Shown here: one piece after another, positions 1-8,899 of the stretch | How the letters are laid out: each line of letters starts with the position of its first letter | Position numbering within the stretch: the stretch's first letter is position 1 | Source of the DNA: Nemertoderma westbladi | Taxonomy: Eukaryota > Xenacoelomorpha > Nemertodermatida > Nemertodermatidae | NCBI GenBank assembly: GCA_032718475.1 | Contig: JAUCBJ010003495.1 | Location: 1-26,946 of the forward strand | Reading direction: 5' to 3' | Length of the DNA: 26,946 bases | Program-made: the position numbers and the translations under genes | Notes under the pieces: generated by a model | Database searches by the model: none | Seen by the model: the letters and a program-made list of their open reading frames with translations, nothing else | Told to the model about the DNA's origin: nothing

Positions 1-640
1 AAAAGCGATTTAATATCTAGAAGACATCCTAATTTGGCGGGTTAAACTGCCAAAGGTCTGAAAGCGCGAACAAATTGTGAGGAAATATTGTCATCCAAAT
101 TCTGATATGGTAAATATTGTAAGGACTTCTTAATACGAAGTAGATAAGTAATGTTCAAAATTTTGGAAGTTACTTATCTACAGTATATTTGGAAGAGATT
201 ACTTCTCTGAAAACTGTATAGGCATTCCCTGGAGGAATAAACCCATTCATTAATACTTGTAATATTATTTATTTATTTATTAGTTTTTTATAATTTTTCT
301 AATTTATTAGAAATTTTAATAGACGTATTTTCTCTACAAAGGTTTGTTATGTGCTCCAATAAAATAAATTTTAAATAAAATTTATGATTAAGCCTTTAAA
401 CAATTATTATTATTTTGGCGCTGTAAACCCAAAGTGGAGGAAGAAGTATTCGGCACTTTACATATTATTCACCCAGCTCGAATATGTATCCACCAAATAA
501 CCTAAGTTATTTAGGCTGCCATTAATTAATAATTAATAATAAAAATTAATTAATAATTATATTAATATATAATAGATAATTATGATCTTCCATTTCTTAT
601 ATCTTACTTATACGGATAATGTTATTCTTTGTCTGTTTGT
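1..640. other. AT-rich stretch, no gene seen
   Basis: No convincing reading frame or RNA gene. An 11-bp inverted repeat, GTAGATAAGTA near 141 and TACTTATCTAC at 171-181, could form a hairpin. Positions 500-590 are almost pure A/T (TTAATTAATAAT-type). A slightly richer patch at 420-500 was not recognised. Confidence 0.4.
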
Positions 641-642
641 GC

Positions 643-990
643 GCTGATCTACCTTATTTCTTTCCATTCTGTTGATGGTTTTGGGCTAATAGATTTCTCT
701 ATGGGTGTAGCTGTGGGGCGAGCCACGAAGTGAGTGAGCCTTAGCGTAGTGGTACCATTAATCAACCTGTCGTTCTGTGGGGCGAGCCACGAAGTGAGTG
801 AGCCTTAGCGTAGTGGTACCATTAATCAACCTGTCGTTCTGTCGCGTTTTTTTTCAGTATTTTATTTTAAACGTTAATAACTCGGCCAATCCTTGATGAA
901 ATCTATCCAAACTTGGTACACATGTTGTTTGGCAAAAGTTTGAAAATTTTCCAAGTAGAATTTGCGTGGGGCCTTCGTGCAGCATCAGTG
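643..990 (+). repeat. Composite dispersed repeat, copy 1
   Basis: Positions 648-715 resemble 5702-5768 (both run from CTACCTTATTTC to GTAGCTGTG). A 67-bp segment starting GTGGGGCGAGCCACGAAG is then repeated in tandem (about 715-843). The part at 832-985, from CGTTCTGTCGC through ACTCGGCCAATC and CAAACTTGGTACACATG to GTGGGGCCTTCGTGCAGC, matches 4141-4286 closely. Its right end GGGGCCTTCGTGCAGC is the reverse complement of the GCTGCGCGAAGGCCCC found at the left of the copy near 4116. This suggests terminal inverted repeats and a non-autonomous DNA element, although no clear target-site duplication was found. Confidence 0.6.
715..843. repeat. 67-bp tandem duplication
   Basis: Two adjacent, essentially identical copies run from GTGGGGCGAGCC to CAACCTGTCGTTCT. 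They lie inside composite repeat copy 1. The lack of divergence points to a recent duplication. Confidence 0.85.
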
Positions 991-1338
991 TAACTGTTAT
1001 TGCAGTTATAATAAATTTATTTATCCAAATTTAAAATGCGTTAAATTATTATTACTGTAGGATAAATCAGCTGTGTTTCTAACAAATTTTGCAATTCTGC
1101 ATGTACCATGTGTACCGGTACTGTCAGGCTGTACTCAATCCCTGAATCGAGAATCGCTGAATCGATGCAACCCTTGCGGTGATTATAGTTTAGGCCTAAT
1201 TCAGTAATTAGCCCAGTACCGGCACCGGTAATAATAATACTGTAATATAGGCCTAATAGTTTAGATAGTTACCGCTAATCATTCAGTCATTGGCACGGTA
1301 CACCGTATTGCTGTACTGCCGTTGTAGTGCGCACCGTA
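991..1338. other. Intergenic stretch, no gene seen
   Basis: No supported gene. It holds two TAGGCCTA palindromes (1191-1198, 1248-1255) and several GTACCGG-type words (near 1112 and 1215). These are typical low-complexity words elsewhere in the window too. Confidence 0.4.
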
Positions 1339-1353
1339 GGTACCACCCATGCA

Positions 1354-1434
1354 GCCATGGCCTACCTGCCTACTACACACAGGCCATGACAAGGACTTTG
1401 CTGTGAAATTAGCCAGTTAGCGTAGGCTGACTGT
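1354..1434 (+). repeat. Dispersed repeat, inverted partner of 3119-3183
   Basis: The segment containing CATGACAAGGACTTTGCTG and GTAGGCTGACTG is the near-exact reverse complement of 3119-3183. The only clear differences are two short insertions here (CTGCC and CCAGT near GTTAGCG). The pair could be the arms of a degraded inverted-repeat element of about 1.8 kb, or two independent insertions. Flanking sequence on either side does not match. Confidence 0.65.
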
Positions 1435-1853
1435 GCTGATTATGGTACTGTCAGACTGTGGTACCTAAGCTATATACTGTTAGGTATATTGCTGTATTGG
1501 GGTGGGGTTAGGAATAATCCATTTGTTTTAGCATTGAACTGTTGAATCCCCTTATTTATTATAAAACCATTGGAAATATTCGCAAATGCCGCTCCATTAC
1601 TGTCTGAAACGCTCCCGACAGTCCGATGCTGCGATGTATCTGGACCCGAGCAGCCGAGTTGCTTCAAGAGGTGATTAACGGGGGAATACTACGGAATTGC
1701 TTGTTTGTCTTTACGATTCTATTTGGGTATTTACTACACATTTACTACGCATACGGCGGTCGGTCAGATCGTAATGCGGGCCACTGCCAAGTTCCTCATG
1801 CCTCACTCCGGTCACCCACCTTGGAGTGCGGTGGGAAGAGTCCCACTTACTGA

Positions 1854-2105
1854 CTTACGTCGACGACTGGACGAATCGACGAGGATTGCGATCTGGGTTT
1901 AGCGGCGGCCCGGATCCTGGGATCGCTGGGGGAAATGGTTGAACGTTGGGCAGACGTTATCGCACTGGATTACGTTCTCTGTGACGCGAAAGTGTGAAGC
2001 GAATTCGTTGTCGAATTGGGTCGGAAGCTGCGGGAATTCTACTGTTCTACGGGAGTAAACCGCAGCGGTCCGGTGACTACGAACGGATACTACTGGGATA
2101 AGCAG
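1854..2105 (+). pseudogene. Unrecognised coding-like block with one internal stop
   Basis: This patch is clearly more GC-rich than its surroundings. One plus frame is open from 1854 (just after a TGA) to 1994, is broken by TGA at 1995-1997, and stays open in the same frame to a possible donor CAG|GTATTT at 2105/2106. The conceptual peptide has a natural composition, with pieces such as ARILGSLGEMVERWAD before the stop and KLREFYCSTG after it. I do not recognise a family. It could be a decayed exon, a pseudogene, or a GC-rich non-coding first exon. The opposite strand also has an open frame (2282-1899), so the coding strand is not certain. Confidence 0.3.
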
Positions 2106-2324
2106 GTATTTCGATCGAGTTTCTCGTATTTTCGATGCTCGAGGCGGATAGAGAGTTGGTTGTGTTGGACGGTGTTGTTCAATTCTATCAAACATATTAA
2201 ATAATTGGTAAAATAATAAAAACACACCAGATAAAGATACTGAGCTTATGGTAAAGAGATAGGCCGAACTTACAATTTCCAAATAGATTGTTCATATAAT
2301 AAATATATTTTTGGTATTTGATTT
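2106..2324. other. AT-rich stretch
   Basis: No gene seen. It leads into the poly-G repeat that starts near 2325. Confidence 0.3.
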
Positions 2325-2420
2325 CAAGATAGGGGGGGGGGGGGGGGGGGGGCTGGACGCAATAAAAATTCATCCCTCTCCAGGGGAAATTGGACGCAAA
2401 TAACAACAGCTGATTTCTCT
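2325..2420 (+). repeat. Short dispersed repeat with poly-G tract, copy alpha
   Basis: It starts with AAGATA followed by a 21-base G run (2332-2352). It continues GGACGCAATAAAAATTC, ATCCCTCTCCAGGGGAAA and AACAACAGCTG. The same order of words is found in reverse complement at 11060-11140 and 23225-23310. There is no coding capacity, and it is best described as a MITE-like or SINE-like fragment of unknown class. Confidence 0.6.
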
Positions 2421-2860
2421 CAAAAATAAAACTGTAACCTCTTCATTTGTGTTTACTTTATGGTTTTGGTTAAAATAACGTGCCACTGTAACCTGCTCCT
2501 TTCCCAAAATTGAGAAATTAATATTGAGGCGGGATATTAATTCGCCAAGATGGGATTTCCGTCCAGTCCCACCCCCTCCTATCTCTTGATTTCACTAAAA
2601 AATAGAATACATTGCATTTTACTGTTATAATTACTGTATTGAATAAAATAATTAATTGATTGTTTATTAAACCGTGCTAAGCACGTTGAACTGGAGCTCT
2701 AACAATTCCCCACTAGCGGCAGACAGGAACTGTAAAAGTCTCTGTATAATTTATAATTAAGCAATGCTCTAAGGTAACTACTACTAAATTTCAGATGAAT
2801 CTGATCGTTGGTTCTATAATTACAGCTATTTTTACGTTTCTGTTAATTCGCCCCCTAGCA
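2421..2860. repeat. AT-rich stretch with fragment related to 14990-15060
   Basis: Around 2462-2515 the reverse complement contains GGGAAAGGAGCAGGTTACAG and AACCAAAAC, which also occur in the interior of the inverted-repeat element at 14880-15131. This indicates a degraded relative of that element. No gene was seen in the rest of the stretch. Confidence 0.4.
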
Positions 2861-2945
2861 GCAGCTTTTTTATAGACTACATGTGTACCAAGTTTGGTTC
2901 CATTTCATCCTTGATTGACTGACTTATAAGCGTTCAAACATTCCT
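2861..2945 (-). repeat. Diverged reverse copy of the 832-985 repeat
   Basis: On the minus strand the words match the repeat core at 880-935 and 4180-4235. Here the plus strand reads ACATGTGTACCAAGTTTGG then CATTTCATCCTTGATTG, the reverse complement of the CAATC/ATGAAAT/CCAAACTTGGTACACATG block. It is more diverged than the other two copies, so probably an older insertion. Confidence 0.5.
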
Positions 2946-3118
2946 GCCACAAACATAGCCAGACGCAGCCACAAACGAATAAAAGCTGCAGGAACTCGAG
3001 CGATAATTAATTAATTAATTATTAAATACTGTTTCAATTAAATTATTTACGAAAATCTAGTCATCTTCTTTTAAATATGGACCCTGTATTCATGGAAAAT
3101 ATAATATTTGATAATTCA

Positions 3119-3183
3119 TCAGTCAGCCTACGCTAATTTCACAGCAAAGTCCTTGTCATGGCCTGTGTGTAGTAGGCCATGGT
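3119..3183 (-). repeat. Dispersed repeat, inverted partner of 1354-1434
   Basis: This is the near-exact reverse complement of 1354-1434. The arm lacks two short segments present in the other copy. Outside the arms the sequence differs apart from a shared GGTACCACCC word. Confidence 0.65.
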
Positions 3184-3461
3184 ACCACCCTACTACCGGC
3201 TGACCGCGTGACCGGTGGCAACTAGCACTTCAGCACTTGCACAGCAACAGCACTACCGGCGATACACAGGTTGAAATTTATGTAGAGTTTGCTCAACAGT
3301 ACAGATATAAAATAGTTATCTAAATTATATATATTACTATTGACAAGTATTGAAATATATACCGTTATTCGTGTTATCAGTATTTGCAACATCTGACATT
3401 GAAGAGGTGAGAGAAGAAGAATACCGGCACTCAACATAACCAACGCTTATCACAGGTCGGT

Positions 3462-3713
3462 ATGGTTACCTCGAAACCGGCGCGACTGTCCACTCGAATA
3501 CAACTTCAAAACACAAACGCCAACAATAAACTGAAAGCGAATCGAACGTCTTCAGAAGAATCTGTCATTGGGACGAAGAAAAGTAAGCCGAAACCACGGG
3601 AATGGACCACAGCTAAGATTGAATGCTCCCATTGTCAGAGTTCCTGGACCGAAATTGAAACACCAATTGCCGATGGGCTTGATCTCTCAAACCAAAACTT
3701 CCTCTGCGGTTGA
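3462..3713 (+). CDS. Small ORF, unassigned; possible LINE ORF1 or zinc-finger remnant
   Basis: The 83-codon frame opens with ATG. It encodes a basic, Ser/Thr/Asn-rich N-terminus (about residues 1-47) and then a possible metal-binding segment with CSHCQSSW at about residues 55-62 and a further Cys in NQNFLCG at the end. If the reading frame shifts just after that Cys, the next codons give an LKVKIESLEAG-like coiled-coil start. A Cys-motif followed by a coiled coil is typical of some non-LTR retrotransposon ORF1 proteins, but the link is weak. The sequence is then interrupted at 3741 by a dispersed repeat, so the frame is probably a truncated fragment. No promoter or polyadenylation signal was recognised. 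Confidence 0.3.
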   Translation: MVTSKPARLSTRIQLQNTNANNKLKANRTSSEESVIGTKKSKPKPREWTTAKIECSHCQSSWTEIETPIADGLDLSNQNFLCG

Positions 3714-3740
3714 AAGTAAAGATTGAAAGTCTGGAAGCTG

Positions 3741-4140
3741 GCATCCCTAGGTATTATTATTATAAAGAGCGTCAGCCTGCGTTTAATAAATATATTTTAA
3801 TACAAAACAGGTCGAACGCAAAGAGGCTTATAATGAAGACGAGTACTGCATTGATTATATTCCTATAAACCACCTGGCTTTGCATATTGAACGTGCGTTT
3901 GGAAATAAGTTCGTGCTACCCTTCCGTGGGTGGTAGATGTCGCGGTTATGTATTGGTGGGTGGGGGAGGGGGGGGGGGGGGGTGCAGATTAAAAGGGGTG
4001 AACACGTGCTGTCCCCCTTTCTTTGATTAATTGGTGGTGTGGGTTAATCTCTCATAACCTGATTTTGTGATACAGTCGCACAATTTTAATTTGTATCTCA
4101 TAACTGGGCCTCGTGCTGCGCGAAGGCCCCACGAACGTGT
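3741..4140 (+). repeat. About 400-bp dispersed repeat, copy A
   Basis: It begins GCATCCCTAG and ends GAAGGCCCCACGAACGTGT. It is collinear with 5287-5680 along its full length at high identity, and 5143-5283 is a shorter version of its first part. It contains a G run (3968-3982), the words GTGCTACCCTTCCGTGGGTG and GTGAACACGTGCTGTCCCCC, and a terminal stem GGGCCT/AGGCCC at 4106-4128. There is no open frame of note. It is probably a non-autonomous mobile element of unknown superfamily. Confidence 0.75.
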
Positions 4141-4290
4141 CGTTCTGTCGCTTTTTTTGCAGTGTTCAATTTTAAACGTTAATAACTCGGCCAATCTTTG
4201 ATGAAATCTATCCAAACTTGGTACACATGTTGTTTGGCAAAAGTTTAGAAATTTTCCAAGTAGAATTTCCTTGTGGCCTTCGAGAAGCTA
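4141..4290 (+). repeat. Copy of the 832-985 repeat core
   Basis: It follows directly on repeat copy A. It matches 832-985 from CGTTCTGTCGC to the GTGGCCTTCG end. The sequence just upstream (GCTGCGCGAAGGCCCCAC, from 4116) is an imperfect inverted copy of its right end (GTGGCCTTCGAGAAGC, up to 4288). An element with roughly 17-bp inverted ends spanning about 4116-4288 is therefore plausible. Confidence 0.6.
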
Positions 4291-5142
4291 AGATAATAGC
4301 AGTTAATTAGTTAATTAAGTTATTACGGTAAAAACACCATTTTCAACCTGCCTTTTAAAGGAAATTAATTGTTTTACAGTATAAGATTTAAATAATTATA
4401 ATTAAAAATTATACAGATGTAATCCACATACCCCATTCTATTATAGTTTTTAATTAGTTCAAGTGATTTGCTTTATTAATTGTGTCTTTAATTGATCTAA
4501 AGTAATTAAAACGTCATAAAAAATTGATTCTCATTAAATACTGCTCATTTATTGGCTAACATGCTGGTAAGATGGAAGGATGTGTGTGTAAGGCAGCAGC
4601 TAGTTGCTGGGAATGATTATTGGTCATGTCTCTGCTGGTGTGGAGCTAGCTTGGAGTTGTGGCTGTAGACTAACCAGAGAGGAATTGTACTGTAATAGGC
4701 AACCAGTATTGCTATTCCAGCCCAGGCAGCATTCCAACATCCCAACATCTTTCCTGTATTGACTCTACTATAAGTGTTGTATTGCTATCTCAGGTAAATG
4801 ACAGATATAATAACATAAATACCATCCATGGCATGGCTGTTGTGTAGGCTTATCTGAAATAGTTTATTCCACAATGTATATGTCTGGTTATTTTTTAATT
4901 GAATTTTTGCAAAGTAGTAAAATTAATGTTCTTAAAAATAATATTATTATTTTATATGTAACCTAGGAAATTAGCTACATTTTTTCGCTGCAGCTTTAAG
5001 AGTGTACATTGATTTAATATTATTTCAATACCCATATTACTACATCGGCATAAGATGCGTTGGCGTTGTATCACACATCTCCACATATCACACATCTCCA
5101 CATAGATGTATCGCACAGTTTCGAAACTTCGCATAGTTATAA
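4291..5142. other. Intergenic stretch, no gene supported
   Basis: Mostly A/T-rich. A more balanced patch at 4556-4800 ends in CTCAG|GTAAAT, which would fit a splice donor, but no long frame is open across it and it is left unassigned. Short duplicated words (CACACATCTCCACATA) lie at 5072-5105. Confidence 0.35.
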
Positions 5143-5283
5143 CTGTATAAAGATCGTCAGTCTGCGTTTAGGAAAAATATTTTATGACAAAACAGGACAA
5201 GCGACGAGCGCAACGAGGCATATAATGAAGACGAGTACCTCGTTGACTAAATTATTATATAAACCACCTGGCTTCACATATTG
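5143..5283 (+). repeat. Partial copy of the 400-bp repeat
   Basis: It matches the first part of copies A and B (GTCAG.CTGCGTTTA, AAAACAGGACAA, ACGAGTAC, TATAAACCACCTGGCTT). It ends just before copy B begins, so the two form a head-to-tail pair. It is more diverged than A and B and lacks the poly-G half. Confidence 0.65.
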
Positions 5284-5286
5284 ATC

Positions 5287-5680
5287 GCATCCCTAGTTAT
5301 TATTATTATAAATATCGTCAGCCTGCGTTTAAGAAATATATTTAAATACAAAACAGGACGAACGCAAAGAGGCTTATAATGAAAACGAGTACTGCGTTTA
5401 TTATATTCCTATAAACCACCTGGCTTTGCATATTTAACGTGCGATTGGAAATAAGTTCGTGCTACCCTTCCGTGGGTGGTAGATGTCCCGGTTATGTATT
5501 GGTGGTTGGGAAGGTTGGGGGGGGGGGATTAAAGGGGGTGAACACGTACTGTCCCCCTTTCTTTGATTGATTGGTGGTGTGGGTAAATTTCTCAAAACCT
5601 GATTTTGTGATACAGTCGCTCAATTTTAATTTGTATCTAATAACTGGGCCTCGTGCTGCGCGAAGGCCCCACGAACGTGT
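5287..5680 (+). repeat. About 400-bp dispersed repeat, copy B
   Basis: Collinear with 3741-4140 over the whole length, including GCATCCCTAG at the start, a G run (5517-5527) and GGGCCTCGTGCTGCGCGAAG near the end. After 5680 it continues differently from copy A, which pinpoints the right boundary of the shared unit at the ACGAACGTGT word. Confidence 0.75.
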
Positions 5681-5699
5681 AATATCAGTTGAATATGAT

Positions 5700-5775
5700 T
5701 ATCTACCTTATTTCATTCCATTCTGTTAATGGTTTTTGGCTAATAGATTTCTGTATGTGTGTAGCTGTGTGTATG
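5700..5775 (+). repeat. Copy of the 648-720 segment
   Basis: It contains CTACCTTATTTC, CCATTCTGTTAATGG and GGCTAATAGATTTCT, as at 648-705. At 648 the segment precedes the 832-985 core; here it follows copy B. Segments of one family therefore appear in different combinations. Confidence 0.6.
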
Positions 5776-6099
5776 TAGCTGTATAGTATGGGTCCTACTG
5801 TCTACATACTGTAGTTTGATTCTTATAACTTCTACTTAGGCAATTTCTGAATATTATATTTCCGAAAATATATATTTTTCGATTTGGTATTTTGTACTGT
5901 ATTTTTGGTATTTACACTACAGTATGTACTTGCATTCGTGGTGTATTTAGTAATGGTAATAGTATTTTATAAATTTATAATAATTATTATATGCAATTTT
6001 AATCTTAAATTTGCCTTTCTATCCTGATTTTCAGGTGAAGTTTCAGCATTAATATTGTATTTTTAGATTCCTTCGAGAGAAAAAGAATCACAATGAAGT
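5776..6099. other. AT-rich stretch, no gene seen
   Basis: Low-complexity TA-rich sequence with no supported feature. Confidence 0.35.
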
Positions 6100-6260
6100 C
6101 CCACGTTGGTGTAGCGGTTGCATTGAATTCACAACTCTTCGGAGGTAGTGGGTTCGATCCCCGCATGGGGGCCAAGTCTGTTTTCGACGTCCGAGCTCGC
6201 TCGACCTAGTACAGTAGTAGTAAAGTGACAACCAGGGCGCATCACTGCCTTGTATCTGCT
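6100..6260 (+). repeat. tRNA-derived SINE (or tRNA pseudogene)
   Basis: Positions 6107-6118 (TGGTGTAGCGGT) fit the RNA polymerase III A box, and 6151-6161 (GGTTCGATCCC) fit the B box, 44 bases apart as in tRNA genes. The T arm GTGGG/CCCGC can pair. The anticodon position would read CAC (Val) within TTCACAA, but the anticodon and acceptor stems are badly paired, so this is not a functional tRNA. The sequence runs on into an unrelated body (from AAGTCTGTTTTCGACGTCC), as expected for a SINE. The 3' limit is uncertain. No second copy was found in the window. Confidence 0.6.
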
Positions 6261-6904
6261 AAATGAGTAGGCCTAATGGAATTTATCCTGGGGAGTATAG
6301 TTGTTGGGGATTCATTCTTAACCTAGGTTGAAATGAATGGCCTTCGAATGTTGGGTACTAGTTTGCAATAAATTCCATAAAAAATGACTCCCAACTCATG
6401 TAAACCTACAGTAGGTTTAAACGAATCCCTTGATCAACGGCATTCAATCAATACAACCTACAGGTATTTGTATAAAATACGTTGGGTTTAAATGACTCGC
6501 CTTATAGGCCTAATATTCTTCAGTTATTTACAGTACAGTAGTATTCAAAATAATTTAATTTTTCATCATCGGACTGCATTGACCACCAAAAACACCTATA
6601 TCTCTATCTCTCCCTGCACAGTGCGCTGTCTTCGCCAATAATTTTATTGCCTTCATTAAATGTTTTTATTAAAATTTTTCGTTCTTCCAGCATTTCAGGT
6701 TCTCAATGCAGCGTACAAATTGCCAATAATTCTTCGTAAAACATTAGCTGAACCAACTTCATATTTTAAGCATTTCCTATGGAAATTATATCTTTTTTCT
6801 TTTGTCACTTCCAACATCAATTTGGTATCATACGAGATAATCTAAGCAGAGGTAGTAGCACAAGTCAGCGTATTTTAATTAATTATATCATATACCTAAA
6901 GTAT
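6261..6904. other. Intergenic stretch, no gene seen
   Basis: It contains two TAGGCCTA palindromes (6268-6275, 6505-6512) and some imperfect inverted words around 6380-6430 (CCTACAGTAGGTTTAAA). Only short uninformative frames are present. Confidence 0.35.
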
Positions 6905-7018
6905 TTCGAGTTGACATAATATCAAGGTTGACACAGTACGAATGGGAGATTCTTTTCGAGTTGACATAATATCAAGGTTGACACAGTACGAATGGGAGAT
7001 TCTTTTCGAGTTGACACA
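6905..7018. repeat. 50-bp tandem repeat, about 2.3 copies
   Basis: Units start at 6905, 6955 and 7005 with TTCGAGTTGACA. The first two are identical over 50 bases and the third fades after TTCGAGTTGACACAATAT. Inside each unit the word GTTGACA occurs twice, about 18 bases apart. Confidence 0.85.
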
Positions 7019-7049
7019 ATATGAAACAGTTTTAGTAGGGTTTGTCAGA

Positions 7050-7596
7050 ATCTACTCATTCATAAACATAGTTTAACAATTTCCTGTTCATTAACCTGCG
7101 AATATTATTTGATTCTGCAATTTATTTTATGCAATACACCCCAAAACTCAGACCGACCTAACCACCACCTACAACTGGTCACAGCACATGCCAACTGGAA
7201 ATTCCGAGAAGTACAATAATGTAGTATAATTAATTGTGTGACGTCATCATAATTGGCCCCTCATTAAATTGGTCAGCTCCTTTACTATTTACTTTTACTC
7301 AAATAATAAAAACACTAAAGATTTGGCAATAGGTACAATATATCTTAGTTACCATCGTGACGTGAATGAGCATGTCAAACTGTATAACGCTGGATGGGCG
7401 AATGGGAAGAGCATTATAAATATGACATCACAATATTATTCAGATACAATATCATACTGTAATAGGAAATACCTAGTAAATCACTTCAAATAATTAATAA
7501 TTTTCAAATTTATACAGGTCTTTTTCTATATTGCAACAACATTAATGCAGGTTTAGTTGTGTGTAGTGTATTTGTGTACCCCGCCCACACCCCGCT
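7050..7596. other. Upstream region of the 7597 gene
   Basis: No RNA gene or second CDS is supported. This is where the promoter and 5' UTR of the 7597-8502 gene should lie. A pyrimidine-rich TTTATACAG at about 7510-7518 could be a splice acceptor of an upstream non-coding exon. The bases before the start are CCACACCCCGCT. No convincing TATA box was found. Confidence 0.3.
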
Positions 7597-8502
7597 ATGG
7601 CTATACTCAAGAGTTGTTGCTGTGGTTACGCAGACCTCAGAAAAGGCTCCATTAACTGTGCAATATACACGTTAATAACAAATACTCTATACGTTATTGG
7701 CTACATAGTAAACGCCGCCTATTGGGGCTTCGGGAACAGTCGATATTTCGGACAACGATTGGATTCTTACCTCTACCATAGCGGCTTTACAATATTGCAG
7801 ACACTAACCTTGCTATTAAACCTATTGATTATTGCTACATCGGGACTACTAATACTCGGAGTGAAGAGTTATAGTTTTTATCGCGTGTTGCCTTGGATAT
7901 GTCTAGTTATATCTAATATAATCTTAGGTATTATTTTCGCGGTGTATATTTGGGTGGCCGCCTACGTTTCAGTGACTGAGTTCCCTACCGAGTTCGCTGA
8001 AACAATAATCCGCGCTTTAGTTTTGGTTCTCGATATTTACTGTCTCCTCGTCGTCATCGGGTTCTGCCAGGAACTCAACGACGGGGTCTACGGTGTCGGC
8101 CAGGGCGAAGGGAAAGTCCGAGTCCATCCGAATCCGCTGGGATTAGGATCCACAACGGCGGACCGGAGGGGAGTCGGTTTTACGGCGGACCGGAAGCGCG
8201 GCAAACAGCCCCGGATTAACGGTCCGTACAGCAGTAACGCACCACTCAATGTACCGGACGGGGTAGGGCAGCCGCTGCAGGGCGCGCCACCGGCGCCACC
8301 TGCCTACCGCGCACCTGAGAAAGAAACTAAAGGGGCGAATCAAGGTGAAACAACGAGAGTAAATCAAATGGAAAAATCTAGAGAAATTCAAATGGAAAAA
8401 TCTAGAGAAATTCAAATGGAAACATCTAGAGGAATTCAAATGGAAAGGTCTCGCGAAAATGATTCGTTTCGATATCCAAAACGGGTCCCCCAAATAAAAT
8501 AG
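7597..8502 (+). CDS. Four-pass membrane protein, LAPTM4/DUF4728-like
   Basis: A single open frame of 301 codons, the longest clean frame in the window that is not a retroelement. It starts with MAILKSCCCGYADLRKG, a Cys cluster followed by a basic segment. Four hydrophobic segments follow at about residues 19-42, 63-89, 97-124 and 137-157, the last ending in GFCQELNDG. A short CCC motif, four helices and a cytosolic tail match invertebrate lysosome-associated (LAPTM4/Mtp) and DUF4728 proteins. By family, a role in endosomal or lysosomal membranes is likely, though this rests on topology and not a search. The tail (about 164-301) is polar, with a Pro/Ala stretch near 225-237 (QGAPPAPPAYRAP) and a repeat of QMEKSREI from about 255. 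Such tails often carry sorting signals; PPAY here would fit a PPxY ubiquitin-ligase motif. The ATG chosen is the first in frame, with G at +4. An AATAAA lies at 8661. Intronless here, so either a single coding exon or an old retrocopy. Confidence 0.75.
   Translation: MAILKSCCCGYADLRKGSINCAIYTLITNTLYVIGYIVNAAYWGFGNSRYFGQRLDSYLYHSGFTILQTLTLLLNLLIIATSGLLILGVKSYSFYRVLPWICLVISNIILGIIFAVYIWVAAYVSVTEFPTEFAETIIRALVLVLDIYCLLVVIGFCQELNDGVYGVGQGEGKVRVHPNPLGLGSTTADRRGVGFTADRKRGKQPRINGPYSSNAPLNVPDGVGQPLQGAPPAPPAYRAPEKETKGANQGETTRVNQMEKSREIQMEKSREIQMETSRGIQMERSRENDSFRYPKRVPQIK
8368..8460 (+). repeat. 24-bp coding minisatellite in the 7597 gene
   Basis: About four units of 24 bases (AAATGGAAAAATCTAGAGA type) encode the octapeptide QMEKSREI with the variants QMETSRGI and QMERSREN. 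The unit length keeps the frame. The first two units are nearly identical, which suggests recent expansion within the cytosolic tail. Confidence 0.85.
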
Positions 8503-8899
8503 TATGAATTTCCGATAAAAAATTTAAATTAAAGTTACCTAAAGTAGTTCCAGTTTCACCTTAATCACTTAAATAGGCCTATTTATCGATTTGTTATGTA
8601 TACACAGTGTACAATCAAATTACGAAACATCAATGACATGTCAAATTATATAATTACTTGAATAAACTTGTACTATTTTAGAATATAATATTATATTGTT
8701 AAAATGATATCCGTAAAATAATTTATAGCTCGAATAATAAATTATGTAGCTATAAATGCACATACAGTACAATAGTTTACCTGCAATTAAGAAATCATGT
8801 GGACATAATTTACTGGTCATTAACCCCTGAGCTCTGAGCTCAATACTCTATTCATTTCCAAACAAACGTAAACGTACAAAATATAGGCCGAGTCTCATA
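8503..8899 (+). other. 3' UTR and downstream region of the 7597 gene
   Basis: AT-rich sequence after the TAG stop. A polyadenylation hexamer AATAAA at 8661-8666 follows the stop by about 160 bases and fits a short 3' UTR. A TAGGCCTA palindrome lies at 8574-8581. The 34-bp array starts at 8900. Confidence 0.4.

Noticed and set aside
6100-6173. Functional tRNA-Val gene
   Set aside because: A and B boxes are good, but the anticodon and acceptor stems do not pair, so a SINE head or pseudogene is more likely.
8143-8493. Minus-strand frame of 116 codons
   Set aside because: It is the antisense shadow of the tail of the 7597-8502 gene; its apparent repeats come from the 24-bp coding repeat.
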